A stretch of 64,000 nucleotides of DNA from Mangrovactinospora gilvigrisea (GCF_001879105.1 NZ_MLCF01000085.1:1-64000), one strand, 5' to 3'. Numbered from the stretch's first letter, positions 36,869-46,230 are shown. Notes: generated from the letters alone by a model not told the origin. Translations and numbers: made by a program.

Positions 36869-38173
36869 GTGCCCGTCGCAGATCCCGCCCGCGCCGCCGC
36901 CCCCGGCCCGGCGCGGCCCGACCGCCGGCCGACCGGCGGACCCGCCCCCGTCCTCGGAAGGGCCGCGCGGCTGCGCGACCGCCTCCGCGCCGAACTCCTG
37001 GTCGCCGCACCCGCGCTGACCACCTATCTGGCGCTGCGGTTCTTCGGCATCGCCGTCCTCGCCGCCTGGGCCCACCTCAAGGGCGCCCCCGCCGCCGGCC
37101 AACTGCTCGGCGGCGACTGGGACTCGGTCTGGTACCGCGGCATCGCCGCGCACGGCTACGCCCACGCCATCCCGCCGCCCGACCACCACGGCCGGCGCGA
37201 CTGCAACCTCGCCTTCTTTCCGCTGCTGCCGCTCGGCATGAAGCTGCTGACCGGGCTCACCGGTCTGCCGCTCGGTGTCTCCGGGGTGGTCCTGGCGATG
37301 CTCGGCGGACTCGTCGCCGCCTGGGCGCTCTACCTGATCGGCCGCCTGCTGCACGGCCCGCGAACCGGTCTGGTGCTGGTGGTGCTCTGGGCCTCGCTGC
37401 CGATGGCGGTGGTGGAGAACATGGCGTACACCGAGGCGCCGTTCACCGCGCTGGCCGCCTGGTCGCTCTACGCCGTGCTGCGCGGCCGCCGGCTCACCGC
37501 CGGGGCGCTGTCGCTGCTCGCCGGGCTGACGCGGCCGACCGGCGCGGCCATCGCCGCCGCCGTGGTCGTCGCGGCCGGAACGGCGCTGGTCCGGGAGCGG
37601 GGACGGGACCGCGGACGGCCGCGGGGGCAGGGCCCGGACGGGGAGCGGCCGGGGTCGAACGGCCGCCGCGCGGCCCGCACCTGGCGGATCGTCGCCGCGG
37701 CCGCCCTCGCCCCGCTCGGCTGGCTCGGCTACCTCGCCTGGGTGGGCGTCAGGCTCGGCTCGCCGGGCGGGTACTTCGCCGTCCAGCGGGCCTACGGCTC
37801 CACCTGGGACGGCGGCCGGGGCGCGCTGCACGCCGCCAAGATGGTGCTGATCACCTCGAAGCCGCTGATGTACTACGTGGTGACGCTGGTGCTGGTGGCC
37901 GCCGCCGCGCTCTTCGTGGTCTGCGTGCTGCGCCGCCAGCCGCTGCCGCTGCTCGTCTACAGCGGGGTGCTGCTGCTGATCACCTACGGCGGTGCCGGGT
38001 TCTACACGTCCAAGGCCCGCTTCCTGATCCCGGCGTTCCCGCTGCTGCTGCCGGTGGCGCGGGCGCTGGCCCGCATGCGGACGAGCACCGCCGCGGCGAT
38101 GCTCGTCCCCCTGGTGCTGGGCTCCGCCTGGTTCGGCGGGCACCTCGTGCTGGTGTGGCCCTACGCGCCCTGA
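36869..38173 (+). CDS. GT-C (PIG-V-like) membrane mannosyltransferase
   Basis: A 434-residue polytopic membrane protein of the mannosyltransferase/PIG-V group, which uses polyprenyl-phosphate mannose outside the membrane. The first loop has the acidic motif GGDWDSVWYRGIA, followed by FFPLLPLGMKLL and ENMAYTEAPFTALAAW, features of this family. About nine or ten helices are expected, with an Arg/Gly-rich loop near 245-270. The N-terminal 40 residues are Pro/Ala/Arg-rich and cytoplasmic. Its 3' end overlaps the convergent YbjN gene by 13 bases. The acceptor is unknown. Confidence 0.83.
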   Translation: MPVADPARAAAPGPARPDRRPTGGPAPVLGRAARLRDRLRAELLVAAPALTTYLALRFFGIAVLAAWAHLKGAPAAGQLLGGDWDSVWYRGIAAHGYAHAIPPPDHHGRRDCNLAFFPLLPLGMKLLTGLTGLPLGVSGVVLAMLGGLVAAWALYLIGRLLHGPRTGLVLVVLWASLPMAVVENMAYTEAPFTALAAWSLYAVLRGRRLTAGALSLLAGLTRPTGAAIAAAVVVAAGTALVRERGRDRGRPRGQGPDGERPGSNGRRAARTWRIVAAAALAPLGWLGYLAWVGVRLGSPGGYFAVQRAYGSTWDGGRGALHAAKMVLITSKPLMYYVVTLVLVAAAALFVVCVLRRQPLPLLVYSGVLLLITYGGAGFYTSKARFLIPAFPLLLPVARALARMRTSTAAAMLVPLVLGSAWFGGHLVLVWPYAP

Positions 38174-38724
38174 GGCGCGTCGCCCTCGGCGTCGTCGCCG
38201 CCCTTGCCGCCCTCGCCCTCCGAGGCCTGCTGCTCCAGGCCGAGGCGCTCGGCGATCCAGCCGTCGAACCGGATGGAGGCGTCCATCCAGCTGGCCAGGT
38301 TGGAGACGAAGAAGTCGAGGTTGACCTGGTTGACGGTGACCAGCTGGTACTCCGTCGCCAGGAAGACCTTCCCGTCCTCGCGGGTGTGCGTGTACGCCTT
38401 GGGCCAGAGGGTGTCGCGGTTCCACTGGTCCAGCGCGTCCAGCACCGTGGGGCGCTCCTCGATCGGGAACTCCCGGTCGTAGTAGGTGCGCAGCATGAAC
38501 AGCTCGCCCTGCTCGCCCCGGAACATGTAGACGACGCGGAAGCCCTCGTAGGGGGCGACGAGGTCGCCGTCCTCGTCGACGCCGTACTTCAGCTCCAGCT
38601 GGTCGAGCAGCTGCTTGATGAGGTCCTGGTCGGGCCGCACCATCTGGATCTCGGTCTCGGGCCCCCCGTCGTTCGGGGACGGCTCAGCCCCGAAGTTCGG
38701 CAGGCCCGCCGGGTCAATGCTCAC
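38161..38724 (-). CDS. YbjN-domain protein
   Basis: A 187-residue protein with a YbjN / type III secretion chaperone-like fold: a two-layer region of about residues 30-160 (LIKQLLDQLELKYGVDE, YEGFRVVYMFRG, MLRTYYDREFPIEER) and an acidic Gly/Glu/Asp-rich tail. In Streptomyces such proteins are conserved, and a role in sensing or chaperoning is suggested, not proven. GTG 38724 is preceded by AGGGAGAGGA. Convergent with the mannosyltransferase. Confidence 0.82.
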   Translation of the reverse strand: MSIDPAGLPNFGAEPSPNDGGPETEIQMVRPDQDLIKQLLDQLELKYGVDEDGDLVAPYEGFRVVYMFRGEQGELFMLRTYYDREFPIEERPTVLDALDQWNRDTLWPKAYTHTREDGKVFLATEYQLVTVNQVNLDFFVSNLASWMDASIRFDGWIAERLGLEQQASEGEGGKGGDDAEGDAPQGA

Positions 38725-39089
38725 CGTGTGTCCTCTCCCTTGGTTCGAGGAACATCCTGCCGCATATCCGCGGGCATGCGAACGCCGCCCGCCGACACGG
38801 GGGAGGTCGGCGGGCGGCGGGGTTCGGGGGCGGGGTAGGCCCCCGGAGCGAGGCGCCCCCATGGAGGGGATTGAGGGGGTGGAGGCGCCCCGCGCTCCAG
38901 TGGTCCGCACCGTCGACCGCCGGAGCGCTCGGGGCGTCCGACCGTCTCGGTGCGGTCGGCACATTAAGGGGGATGCCGCGGGGGCTTGTCCACTCATGGA
39001 CGAAACCCGGGCAAAACCGGTGGCCGTGCCGTTCCCCGATCGGCACGAAGCCCTCGGATCAACGCCCGGCGGCGAGTAGGCTCGCCAGA
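38725..39089. other. Intergenic stretch with a 14-bp hairpin
   Basis: No gene supported. It contains a perfect 14-bp stem CGCCGCCCGCCGAC/GTCGGCGGGCGGCG (38783-38796 and 38806-38819), just upstream of the YbjN gene. Because both flanking genes are transcribed away from it, it does not terminate either of them. A -10-like TAGGCT (39077-39082) sits 7 nt before the next ATG. Confidence 0.55.
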
Positions 39090-40247
39090 ATGGAGCACCA
39101 GGTGATCGTGCCGTTCCCGGTGCGGCGGGTGTGGTCCGCGCTGCTGGACGCGGACCGGCTGGCCCGCTGCGTCCCGGGCTACCTTCCGGATGCCGACGCG
39201 GCGGACGCCGCCGAGCCCGCCGGTTCCGTGCCCTCGACGGCGCCCGCGCACCGCGCCGGCGCCCCGGCCGAGCTGCGCGGACGGCTGCGGCTGCGGATCG
39301 GCGGCACCTCGATCACCTACCGCGGCGCGCTCCGGGTCAGCCCCGAGCGGGGCGGCGCCGGCGACGTCGAGGAGGAGACGCTGGCCGTCGTCGGCGAGGC
39401 CACCGAGGCCCGCGGGGACGGCTCCGCGAAGCTGACGCTCCAGGTCAGGCTCGCCCCGGCGGAGGACGCCGGCTGGGCGACGGGCGTCACCGTGCTCGGC
39501 TCGGTGAAGGCGCGCGGCCGGCTGGCGGAGAACGGGCGGGAGGCGCTGGCGGCCGCGGGCCACCGGCTGCTGGACCGTTTCGTCCGGGCGCTGGTCGAGG
39601 ATCTGGCCGAGGAGGAGTCCGAGGCGGAGCGGGCCCGCGGCGACGCGGGCACCGGCTCCGGGGGCGGCGCCGGCGAGGGCGTCCCGGACGGGCAGATGGC
39701 CGACGAGCTGGAGGGCTTCGCGGACGCGCTGGACGAGGAGGGGCCGCCGTTCATCGAGGTCCCGGACAGCCCGGCGGGCCTGGAGGCGGAGTTCGGGTTC
39801 TCGCCGTTCGACGAGGGCGAGGACGACGAGGACGCGTCGCTGGAGGACGCGGACGAGGTGGGGGGCGTGGACGGGGTGGACGGTCTGGACGGGGTGGACG
39901 GCGAGGGGCTGGGCGTCCCGGAGGACGACGACCTCGATCTGCCGTTCCCGTCCGAGGAGTTCTTCCGCACCGGCGAGGCGGACGCGCGCGGCGCGGAGTT
40001 CGGGCACGACTCCTCCGGCGCCCCGGGGGTCGGGGACAGCTGGGGCGGGCCGGCGCGGCGACGCACGATGGTGGGGCGGAGCGCGGAGGAGGTCGACCAC
40101 GCACCCCCGCGGGGGCGCTACGCGCCGGTTCCGGTGCCGGTTCCGCTGGCGCCCCGGCGGGACTGGCGGTTGGTCGCGGGCGCGGCGGTGGCCGCGGGGG
40201 CGGCGGGCGTGCTGGTGTACAAGCTCATCCGGGCCCGGCGTCCGTAG
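39090..40247 (+). CDS. SRPBCC (CoxG-like) protein with acidic linker and C-terminal anchor
   Basis: A 385-residue protein. Residues 1-155 form a SRPBCC/CoxG-like hydrophobic-ligand domain (VIVPFPVRRVWSALLDAD, RCVPGY, ALRVSPERGG). A long acidic Asp/Glu/Gly linker (about 175-300) with GVDGVDGLDGVDG repeats follows, then a basic stretch and a C-terminal membrane helix (WRLVAGAAVAAGAAGVLVY) with a cytosolic KLIRARRP end. Tail-anchored topology is inferred. The ATG follows TAGGCT by 7 nt with no Shine-Dalgarno. Carbon monoxide dehydrogenase genes are absent here, so a CoxG function is not implied. Confidence 0.75.
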   Translation: MEHQVIVPFPVRRVWSALLDADRLARCVPGYLPDADAADAAEPAGSVPSTAPAHRAGAPAELRGRLRLRIGGTSITYRGALRVSPERGGAGDVEEETLAVVGEATEARGDGSAKLTLQVRLAPAEDAGWATGVTVLGSVKARGRLAENGREALAAAGHRLLDRFVRALVEDLAEEESEAERARGDAGTGSGGGAGEGVPDGQMADELEGFADALDEEGPPFIEVPDSPAGLEAEFGFSPFDEGEDDEDASLEDADEVGGVDGVDGLDGVDGEGLGVPEDDDLDLPFPSEEFFRTGEADARGAEFGHDSSGAPGVGDSWGGPARRRTMVGRSAEEVDHAPPRGRYAPVPVPVPLAPRRDWRLVAGAAVAAGAAGVLVYKLIRARRP

Positions 40248-40318
40248 GGGTCGCCGCGGCGGTCCGGCGCGGTTGGTGCGGTCGCCGCAGGTGGGTGACG
40301 GGTCGTAGGGTGAGGCGC

Positions 40319-41152
40319 ATGACGTCGAATCCTGCGCCGTCGGGGGCGCCTGTCACCTTCACCGCAGGTGACGCCGTGCTGACGGTCCTTCCCGGGGACG
40401 GCTGCCGCATCGGCGGCCTCACCGTCGGAGGCGTTGACATCGTCCGCACCACCGGCCGCAGCCTCCACCAGTACGGCGCGTTCCCGATGGTCCCCTGGGT
40501 GGGACGGGTCCGCGACGGCGTCTTCCGCAGCGGCGGCGACACCTACCAGCTGCCCCGCACCAGCGGCCCCAACGCCATCCACGGCACCGCCACCGACCAC
40601 CCGTGGTACCGCACCGGCCCCACCTCCTTCGGCATGCGCCTCACCGACCCGTGGCCCTTCCCCGGCGTCGTCAGCCAGGAGTTCGAGCTCAGCGAGGAGG
40701 CGCTGCGCGTCAACCTGATGCTGGAGGCCACCGGCGAGTCCTTCCCCGCCCAGCTCGGCTGGCACCCCTGGTTCCTGAGGCAGCTTCACCGCCCGGACGG
40801 CACCCCGATCGGCGAGCCCGCCCGGCTCGACTTCAGCCCCGAGTTCCAGTGGGAGCGCGGCGAGGACCACCTGCCCACCGGCAAGCGGATCGCGCCGCTC
40901 CCCGGCCCCTGGGACGACTGCTTCGGGATGCCCGGCGGCGTGGACGCGCTGCTCACCTGGCCCGGCGCGCTGAAGCTGCGGATCACCAGCCCGGAGTGCG
41001 ACTCCGTCGTCGTCTACGACGAGCAGGAGGACGCCCTCGCCGTCGAGCCGCAGACCGGCCCGCCGAACGGCATCAACACTGAGCCGCGCACCGTCACCCC
41101 GGTGGATCCGCTGGAGGCGACGATGACCTGGGCGTGGACGTCCCTTTCCTAG
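40319..41152 (+). CDS. Aldose 1-epimerase (mutarotase) family protein
   Basis: A 277-residue beta-sandwich epimerase that interconverts alpha and beta anomers of sugars. Family signatures: MVPWVGRVRDG near the sugar site, the catalytic His in AIHGTATDHPW, LGWHPWFL, and the catalytic glutamate region AVEPQTGPPNGI. It lies downstream of the SRPBCC gene, but a -10 TAGGGT (40306-40311) 7 nt before ATG 40319 suggests its own leaderless promoter. pyrE follows 32 bp later. Confidence 0.93.
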   Translation: MTSNPAPSGAPVTFTAGDAVLTVLPGDGCRIGGLTVGGVDIVRTTGRSLHQYGAFPMVPWVGRVRDGVFRSGGDTYQLPRTSGPNAIHGTATDHPWYRTGPTSFGMRLTDPWPFPGVVSQEFELSEEALRVNLMLEATGESFPAQLGWHPWFLRQLHRPDGTPIGEPARLDFSPEFQWERGEDHLPTGKRIAPLPGPWDDCFGMPGGVDALLTWPGALKLRITSPECDSVVVYDEQEDALAVEPQTGPPNGINTEPRTVTPVDPLEATMTWAWTSLS

Positions 41153-41184
41153 CCCCCGCGCGCTCTCGCGTAGTCTCGTCAGCC

Positions 41185-41727
41185 ATGAGCACTTCACCCC
41201 GGGACGCGCTGCTTGCGCAGATCACCAGCAAGGCCGTGGTGCACGGCAAGGTCACCCTCTCGTCGGGCATCGAGGCCGACTACTACGTCGACCTGCGCCG
41301 CATCACCCTGGACGGGGAGGCCGCCCCGCTGGTCGGCGAGGTCATGCTGGACCTCACCGCCGACCTGGACTACGACGCCGTCGGCGGCCTGACGCTGGGC
41401 GCCGACCCGGTGGCCGCCGCGATGCTGCACGCCGCCGCCCGGCGCGGCCGCGCCCTGGACGCCTTCGTCGTCCGCAAGGCCGGCAAGGCGCACGGCCTGC
41501 AGCGCCGCATCGAGGGCCCGGACGTCGCCGGCCGGCGGGTGCTGGCCGTCGAGGACACCTCCACCACCGGCGGCTCGGTGCTCACCGCCGTGGAGGCGCT
41601 GCGCGAGGCCGGCGCCGAGGTGGTCGGCGTCGCGGTGATCGTCGAGCGCGGCGCCGCGCCCGCGATCGAGAAGGCCGGACTGCCCTACTACCAGGCGTAC
41701 TCGGCCGCGGACCTCGGTCTGGGCTGA
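41185..41727 (+). CDS. pyrE: Orotate phosphoribosyltransferase
   Basis: Joins orotate to PRPP to make orotidine monophosphate in pyrimidine biosynthesis. The 180-residue protein has the PRPP loop VLAVEDTSTTGGS near 115-127, TLSSGIEADYYVDLR at the N-terminus and VVRKAGKAHG-type flexible-loop residues. A -10 TAGTCT (41171-41176) lies 8 nt before the ATG. A hairpin terminator follows (41744-41764). Confidence 0.97.
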   Translation: MSTSPRDALLAQITSKAVVHGKVTLSSGIEADYYVDLRRITLDGEAAPLVGEVMLDLTADLDYDAVGGLTLGADPVAAAMLHAAARRGRALDAFVVRKAGKAHGLQRRIEGPDVAGRRVLAVEDTSTTGGSVLTAVEALREAGAEVVGVAVIVERGAAPAIEKAGLPYYQAYSAADLGLG

Positions 41728-41743
41728 CGGCCGGGCGGCCGCG

Positions 41744-41764
41744 GGCCCCGTACCTCTCGGGGCC
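41744..41764 (+). terminator. Terminator after pyrE
   Basis: GGCCCCG/CGGGGCC with a 7-nt loop, 16 nt after the stop codon. Confidence 0.6.
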
Positions 41765-41867
41765 TCGGCCGGATAGGCGGGGATTCGGCCGTCTGGGAGA
41801 ATGCACCCGAAGCAGACCCCCGCTCTGCTCCCTACACCTCCATCGCCGCACAGAGGAGCGAGTCGCA

Positions 41868-42890
41868 ATGCCCATCGCAACCCCCGAGGTCTACGCCGAG
41901 ATGCTGGACCGGGCGAAGGCCGGCAAGTTCGCCTACCCGGCGATCAACGTGACGTCCTCCCAGACGCTCAATGCCGTGCTGCGGGGCTTCCAGGAGGCCG
42001 AGAGCGACGGCATCATCCAGATCTCCACCGGCGGCGCCGAGTACGCGTCCGGCCAGGGCGTGAAGGACATGGTCACCGGTGCGGTGGCGCTCGCCGAGTT
42101 CGCCCACGTGGTGGCCGCGAAGTACGACGTCACCGTCGCGCTGCACACCGACCACTGCCCGAAGCCGAAGCTGGACGCCTACGTCCGCCCGCTGCTGAAG
42201 ATCTCTCAGGAGCGCGTCTCCAAGGGGCAGAACCCGCTGTTCCAGTCCCACATGTGGGACGGCTCCGCCGAGACGCTCGCCGACAATCTGGCGATCGCCC
42301 AGGAGCTGCTCGCCGAGGCCGTCAAGGCGCACATCATCCTGGAGATGGAGATCACGCCGACCGGCGGCGAGGAGGACGGCGTCTCCCACGACATCAACGA
42401 CTCGCTCTACACCACGGTCGACGACGCGATGCGCACCGCCGAGGCGGTCGGCCTGGGCGACAAGGGCCGCTACCTGCTGGCCGCGTCCTTCGGCAATGTG
42501 CACGGCGTCTACAAGCCGGGCAACGTGGTGCTCCGCCCCGAGCTGCTCAAGGAGCTCCAGCAGGCGGTCGGCGCGAAGTACGGCAAGGCCAACCCGTTCG
42601 ACTTCGTCTTCCACGGCGGCTCCGGCTCGACGATCGACGAGATCCGCACCGCGCTGGACAACGGCGTGGTGAAGATGAACCTCGACACGGACACCCAGTA
42701 CGCCTTCACCCGCCCCGTCGCCGGGCACATGTTCGAGAACTACGACGGCGTGCTGAAGGTCGACGGCGAGGTCGGCAACAAGAAGGCCTACGACCCGCGG
42801 GTGTGGGGCAAGAAGGCCGAGGAGAACATGTCCAGCCGCGTCGTGCGGGCCTGCGAGGACCTGCGCTCGGCGGGCACCCGGCAGAAGTAG
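41868..42890 (+). CDS. fba: Class II fructose-bisphosphate aldolase
   Basis: Zinc-dependent aldolase of glycolysis and gluconeogenesis (340 residues), which splits fructose-1,6-bisphosphate. The zinc ligand region is ALHTDHCPKPKL, with further motifs EMEITPTGGEEDG, FGNVHGVYKPG and FVFHGGSGS, and the phosphate-binding NLDTDTQYAF. AGAGGAG precedes the ATG at good spacing. Constitutive expression is expected. Confidence 0.98.
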   Translation: MPIATPEVYAEMLDRAKAGKFAYPAINVTSSQTLNAVLRGFQEAESDGIIQISTGGAEYASGQGVKDMVTGAVALAEFAHVVAAKYDVTVALHTDHCPKPKLDAYVRPLLKISQERVSKGQNPLFQSHMWDGSAETLADNLAIAQELLAEAVKAHIILEMEITPTGGEEDGVSHDINDSLYTTVDDAMRTAEAVGLGDKGRYLLAASFGNVHGVYKPGNVVLRPELLKELQQAVGAKYGKANPFDFVFHGGSGSTIDEIRTALDNGVVKMNLDTDTQYAFTRPVAGHMFENYDGVLKVDGEVGNKKAYDPRVWGKKAEENMSSRVVRACEDLRSAGTRQK

Positions 42891-42964
42891 GAGCCGCGGC
42901 GGCCGGCACGGCCGAGGTGATGCCGCTTCGGGGCGACGCGCCCCGGGGCGGCATCATGGTCTCC

Positions 42965-43396
42965 ATGACTGCGCACCAGAACCTGCTCGGCGAGCCCGCG
43001 CCGACCCTGCTTCCCGACAACCCCGCCCCGCGCGAGGCGCTCGCCTCCGGCGCGGACCCCTCGCGGGTGGCGGCCGACCACCCCGCGGACTCGCTGCCCT
43101 GGGCCGTGCTGGCCGAGCTGGCGCTCGACGACGGCGAGCCCTCCCGGGACGTGGCGGCGTACGCGTACGCGCGGACCGGCTACCACCGCGGGCTGGACGC
43201 GCTGCGGCGGAACGGCTGGAAGGGGCACGGGCCGGTGCCGTGGAGCCACGAGCAGAACCGCGGCTTCCTGCGCGCGCTGGGCGCGCTGGCGCGCGCCTCG
43301 GCGGCGATCGGCGACGCCGAGGAGGCCGACCGCTGCAGCGGGTTCCTGCGGGACAGCTCCGCGGAGGCGTACGACGAGCTGCTCGGCAAGGCGTAG
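42965..43396 (+). CDS. DUF3151 family protein
   Basis: A 143-residue conserved actinobacterial protein encoded next to fba. Typical family features: MTAHQNLLG at the start, LPWAVLAELAL, and the C-terminal GYHRGLDALRRNGWKG with WSHEQNRGFLRAL. The function is unknown. ATG 42965 matches the conserved N-terminus and lies 7 nt after CATCAT (42952-42957); ATG 42956 would add MVS. Confidence 0.87.
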   Translation: MTAHQNLLGEPAPTLLPDNPAPREALASGADPSRVAADHPADSLPWAVLAELALDDGEPSRDVAAYAYARTGYHRGLDALRRNGWKGHGPVPWSHEQNRGFLRALGALARASAAIGDAEEADRCSGFLRDSSAEAYDELLGKA

Positions 43397-43404
43397 CGCC
43401 GGGG

Positions 43405-44529
43405 TCAGCCGAACGCCGGGTAGAGGGGGAGCAGGCGCAGGGGGCGCCAGGCGCGGCGGGCGGCGGACGCCAGGGACTTCGCCCAGGGGCCGAGCGGGGC
43501 CAGCTCGGGCTGCGCGGAGGCGGCGTCCGCCAGCTCCGTCAGCCGCAGCAGGACGCGCTCGCGCCGGGAGGGCAGCTCGAAGTCGTAGTCGTCCATGGGA
43601 TGGTGGGCGGCGCCGCGTTCGGCGTCGAGGGCGGTCGGAAGGTCCCAGGAGAGCGCCAGCAGCGCCCAGAACGCCCGGCAGGCGCGGTAGTGCGCGTCGA
43701 AGTCCGGGGTGGCGCGGCCGGCCGCGTGCAACCGCGCGCGGTAGCGGTTGACCAGCCCGGCGCCGAGGGACGCCGGCAGCCGCCTGACGCACCAGCAGCT
43801 GGGCATGGTGGTGCCCAGGTAGGCGAGGTCGAGCAGGGCGTGGCGGGCGGCGGCGCCCTCGGCGTCGAAGAACCGGACGGTGCCGTCCTCGGCCACCACG
43901 TTGTTGTCCGGGCACATGTCGCCGAGGCTGAACGCCCGGTACGGGCCGGGGTCGCGGACGGCGCGCTCGTCGATCCGGGCGACGGCGGACTGGTCCGGGG
44001 CGGCCGCCGCCTCGTCGGTGCCGAGCAGGGCGGCCGCGGCGCGCGCCAGGTCGCCGGCCGGGCCGTCGGCGAGCGTGACCGTCAGAGGCTCCACCGGGTC
44101 GCTCCAGTCGCCGATCCGGTCGAAGGTGGCCAGGTGGAGGTCGGCGAGGGCGTCGGTGTAGCCGGCGAGGGCGCGCTCGGCGCCGGCGCGGTCCGCGGAG
44201 AGCAGGACGTGCGCCAGGTTGCGGGTCGGGCCGAAGTCCTCGATGAGCGCGAGGCCGAGCGCCGCGTCCGAGGCGAGCAGGCGGGCGACCGGCGCCCGCC
44301 CGTCGAGGAAGGCGAGCGCGGCGGTCTCGCGGCGGAACCAGTCCGCGCGCTCCGCGGAGGGCGCGGACTCCCCGGGCCGGAACGCGCACTTGAGGATCGC
44401 CGACCGCCCGTCCTCCAGCGCCAGCCGCGCCACCAGCGCCCGTCCGGTCGGCGTCGACAGCGCGGTGGCGTCCGCGACGGCGCTGCCGAGGAGCTCGCCG
44501 GCGCGCTGCAGTGTGCGAGTGGGGATCAC
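43405..44529 (-). CDS. Aminoglycoside-phosphotransferase-like kinase family protein
   Basis: A 374-residue protein of the APH/choline-kinase fold. The small lobe has ALILKC-type ATP contacts (RSAILKCAFRPGE). The catalytic loop is FSLGDMCPDNNVV and the metal site FFDAEGA; the usual HGD is replaced by LGD, so the catalytic aspartate is kept but the histidine is not. The physiological substrate is unknown; resistance is not implied. The GTG start is followed by IPTRTLQRAGELL. Convergent with the DUF3151 gene, 8 bp between stops. Confidence 0.78.
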   Translation of the reverse strand: MIPTRTLQRAGELLGSAVADATALSTPTGRALVARLALEDGRSAILKCAFRPGESAPSAERADWFRRETAALAFLDGRAPVARLLASDAALGLALIEDFGPTRNLAHVLLSADRAGAERALAGYTDALADLHLATFDRIGDWSDPVEPLTVTLADGPAGDLARAAAALLGTDEAAAAPDQSAVARIDERAVRDPGPYRAFSLGDMCPDNNVVAEDGTVRFFDAEGAAARHALLDLAYLGTTMPSCWCVRRLPASLGAGLVNRYRARLHAAGRATPDFDAHYRACRAFWALLALSWDLPTALDAERGAAHHPMDDYDFELPSRRERVLLRLTELADAASAQPELAPLGPWAKSLASAARRAWRPLRLLPLYPAFG

Positions 44530-44577
44530 CCCGCGAACGGTAGCCGCTGCCGGTGGGGCCGCGCGCCGGGATCCGGT

Positions 44578-46230
44578 CTACCGGTCCGCCTCCTCCGCCT
44601 GTTCGCGCAGCCGGTAGCGCTGCAGCTTGCCCGTGGAGGAGCGGGGGAGGGCGGGGACGAACTCCAGGCGCCGGGGGTACTTGTAGGGGGCGATGGACTG
44701 CTTGACGAACTCCTGGAGCTCCTTGCGCAGCAGGTCCGCCGAGGCGGCGTCGCCGAGCCGCTCGGCGCGGGCCACGACGTAGGCGGCGACGACCCGTCCG
44801 CGCAGCGGGTCGGGCGCGCCGACGACGCCGCAGTCCAGGACGTCCGGGTGACCGAGCAGGACCTGCTCGACCTCGGGGCCGGCGATGTTGTAGCCCGCCG
44901 AGATGATCATGTCGTCGCTGCGGGCCCGGTAGTGGAAGTAGCCGTCCCGGTCGCGGACATAGGTGTCCCCGGTGACGTTCCAGCCGCCGCGGACGTACTC
45001 CCGCTGCCGCGGGTCCCGCAGATAGCGGCAGCCGGTCGGGCCGATGACGGCGAGCCGCCCGGGGGTGCCGTCCGGCGCGCGGCGCCCCTCCTCGTCGAGC
45101 ACCGCCGCCGTGTACCCCGGCACCGCGCGGCCGGTGGTGCCCGGCCGGATGTCGCCGTCGCCGGCCGAGACGAAGATGTGCAGCATCTCGGTGGCCCCGA
45201 TGCCGTCGATGATCCGCACCCCGGTGGCCTCGTGGAAGGCGTGCCAGACCGCCGCCGGCAGCGGCTCCCCCGCCGAGACCGCGCGGCGCAGCGTGGCCAG
45301 CCGCTCGCTGCGGCCCTCGGCGAGCATCGCCCGGTAGCCGGTGGGGGCGGTGAACAGCACGGTCGCCCCCGACTCGGCTATCGCGTCAGCCAGTTCGTCC
45401 GGGGAGCCGCGCTCCAGCAGCAGCACCGACGCCCCGACCCGCATCGGGAAGACCACCAGGCCGCCGAGGCCGAAGGTGAACCCGATCGGCGGGCTGCCGA
45501 TGAACAGGTCGTCGCCGCGCGGCCGCAGCACATGGCGGGCGAAGGTGTCGGCGTTGGCCAGCACATCGCGGTGGAAGTGCATGGTGATCTTCGGACGCCC
45601 GGTGGTGCCGGACGTCGGCGCCAGCAGCGCGACATCGTCGGCGGCCGTCTGCACCGGGTGGAACGGCAGGTCGTAGCGGGCCCGGCGGGCGCAGCGGGAC
45701 GTCAGGTCGCCGGGGTCGTCCGCGCCGAAGGTGACGACCCGGGTGCCGCTGCCCTCCGCCGCCCGGATCATCGGCGCGGCCAGCCGGGCGTCGCAGAGCG
45801 CGACGGACGGCGCCGTGCGGTCGATCAGCTCGGTCAGCTCGGGCTCGCGCAGCAGCGGCATGGTGGTGACGGCGACGCAGCCGGCCCGCAGCACGGCGAG
45901 CCAGCAGGCGACCGTCCAGGGCGAGTTGGGGCCGCGCAGCAGGACCCGGTTGCCGGGCACCAGGTGCAGCTCGTCGACGAGGACATGGGCGATGCGGTCG
46001 GTGCGGCGGCGCAGCTCCCCGTACGTCCAGGGGCGCCGTCCGGGCGCGCGCAGGCAGACCCGGGAGGGGCCGTAGCGCGCGATGGCGCCGTCCAGCAGCT
46101 CGGCCGCGCAGTTCAGCCGTGCGGGGTAGCGCAGCTCGGGCAGCGGAAAGGTGAAGGTCGGCCACTGCTCCTGGAGCGGGAGGCTGTCCCGGCAGAACGT
46201 GTCGACATGGGCGGACGTGGACAGGATCAT
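44578..46230 (-). CDS. 2-aminobenzoate-CoA ligase-like AMP-binding enzyme
   Basis: A 550-residue acyl-adenylate synthetase that activates an aromatic acid to its CoA thioester. The P-loop-like TSGTTGRPK is near residue 205, with GATEML, GWNVTGD and the C-terminal lysine region PRSSTGKLQR all intact. The N-terminal FPLPELRYPARLNCAAEL is characteristic of the 2-aminobenzoate/benzoate-CoA ligase group. GAGAGAGG precedes the ATG. It is divergent from a PaaX regulator and part of a scattered set with RidA, a BadI-like hydrolase and a fused monooxygenase/reductase, which suggests anthranilate as substrate. Benzoate or salicylate remain possible. Confidence 0.85.
   Translation of the reverse strand: MILSTSAHVDTFCRDSLPLQEQWPTFTFPLPELRYPARLNCAAELLDGAIARYGPSRVCLRAPGRRPWTYGELRRRTDRIAHVLVDELHLVPGNRVLLRGPNSPWTVACWLAVLRAGCVAVTTMPLLREPELTELIDRTAPSVALCDARLAAPMIRAAEGSGTRVVTFGADDPGDLTSRCARRARYDLPFHPVQTAADDVALLAPTSGTTGRPKITMHFHRDVLANADTFARHVLRPRGDDLFIGSPPIGFTFGLGGLVVFPMRVGASVLLLERGSPDELADAIAESGATVLFTAPTGYRAMLAEGRSERLATLRRAVSAGEPLPAAVWHAFHEATGVRIIDGIGATEMLHIFVSAGDGDIRPGTTGRAVPGYTAAVLDEEGRRAPDGTPGRLAVIGPTGCRYLRDPRQREYVRGGWNVTGDTYVRDRDGYFHYRARSDDMIISAGYNIAGPEVEQVLLGHPDVLDCGVVGAPDPLRGRVVAAYVVARAERLGDAASADLLRKELQEFVKQSIAPYKYPRRLEFVPALPRSSTGKLQRYRLREQAEEADR

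Noticed and set aside
36560-38425. Long minus-strand frame over the mannosyltransferase
   Set aside because: Antisense shadow with proline/arginine/glycine composition; no domain signature.
43405-44529. Antibiotic-resistance aminoglycoside phosphotransferase
   Set aside because: The fold fits but the family includes many unrelated kinases, and the HGD motif is altered; resistance cannot be claimed.
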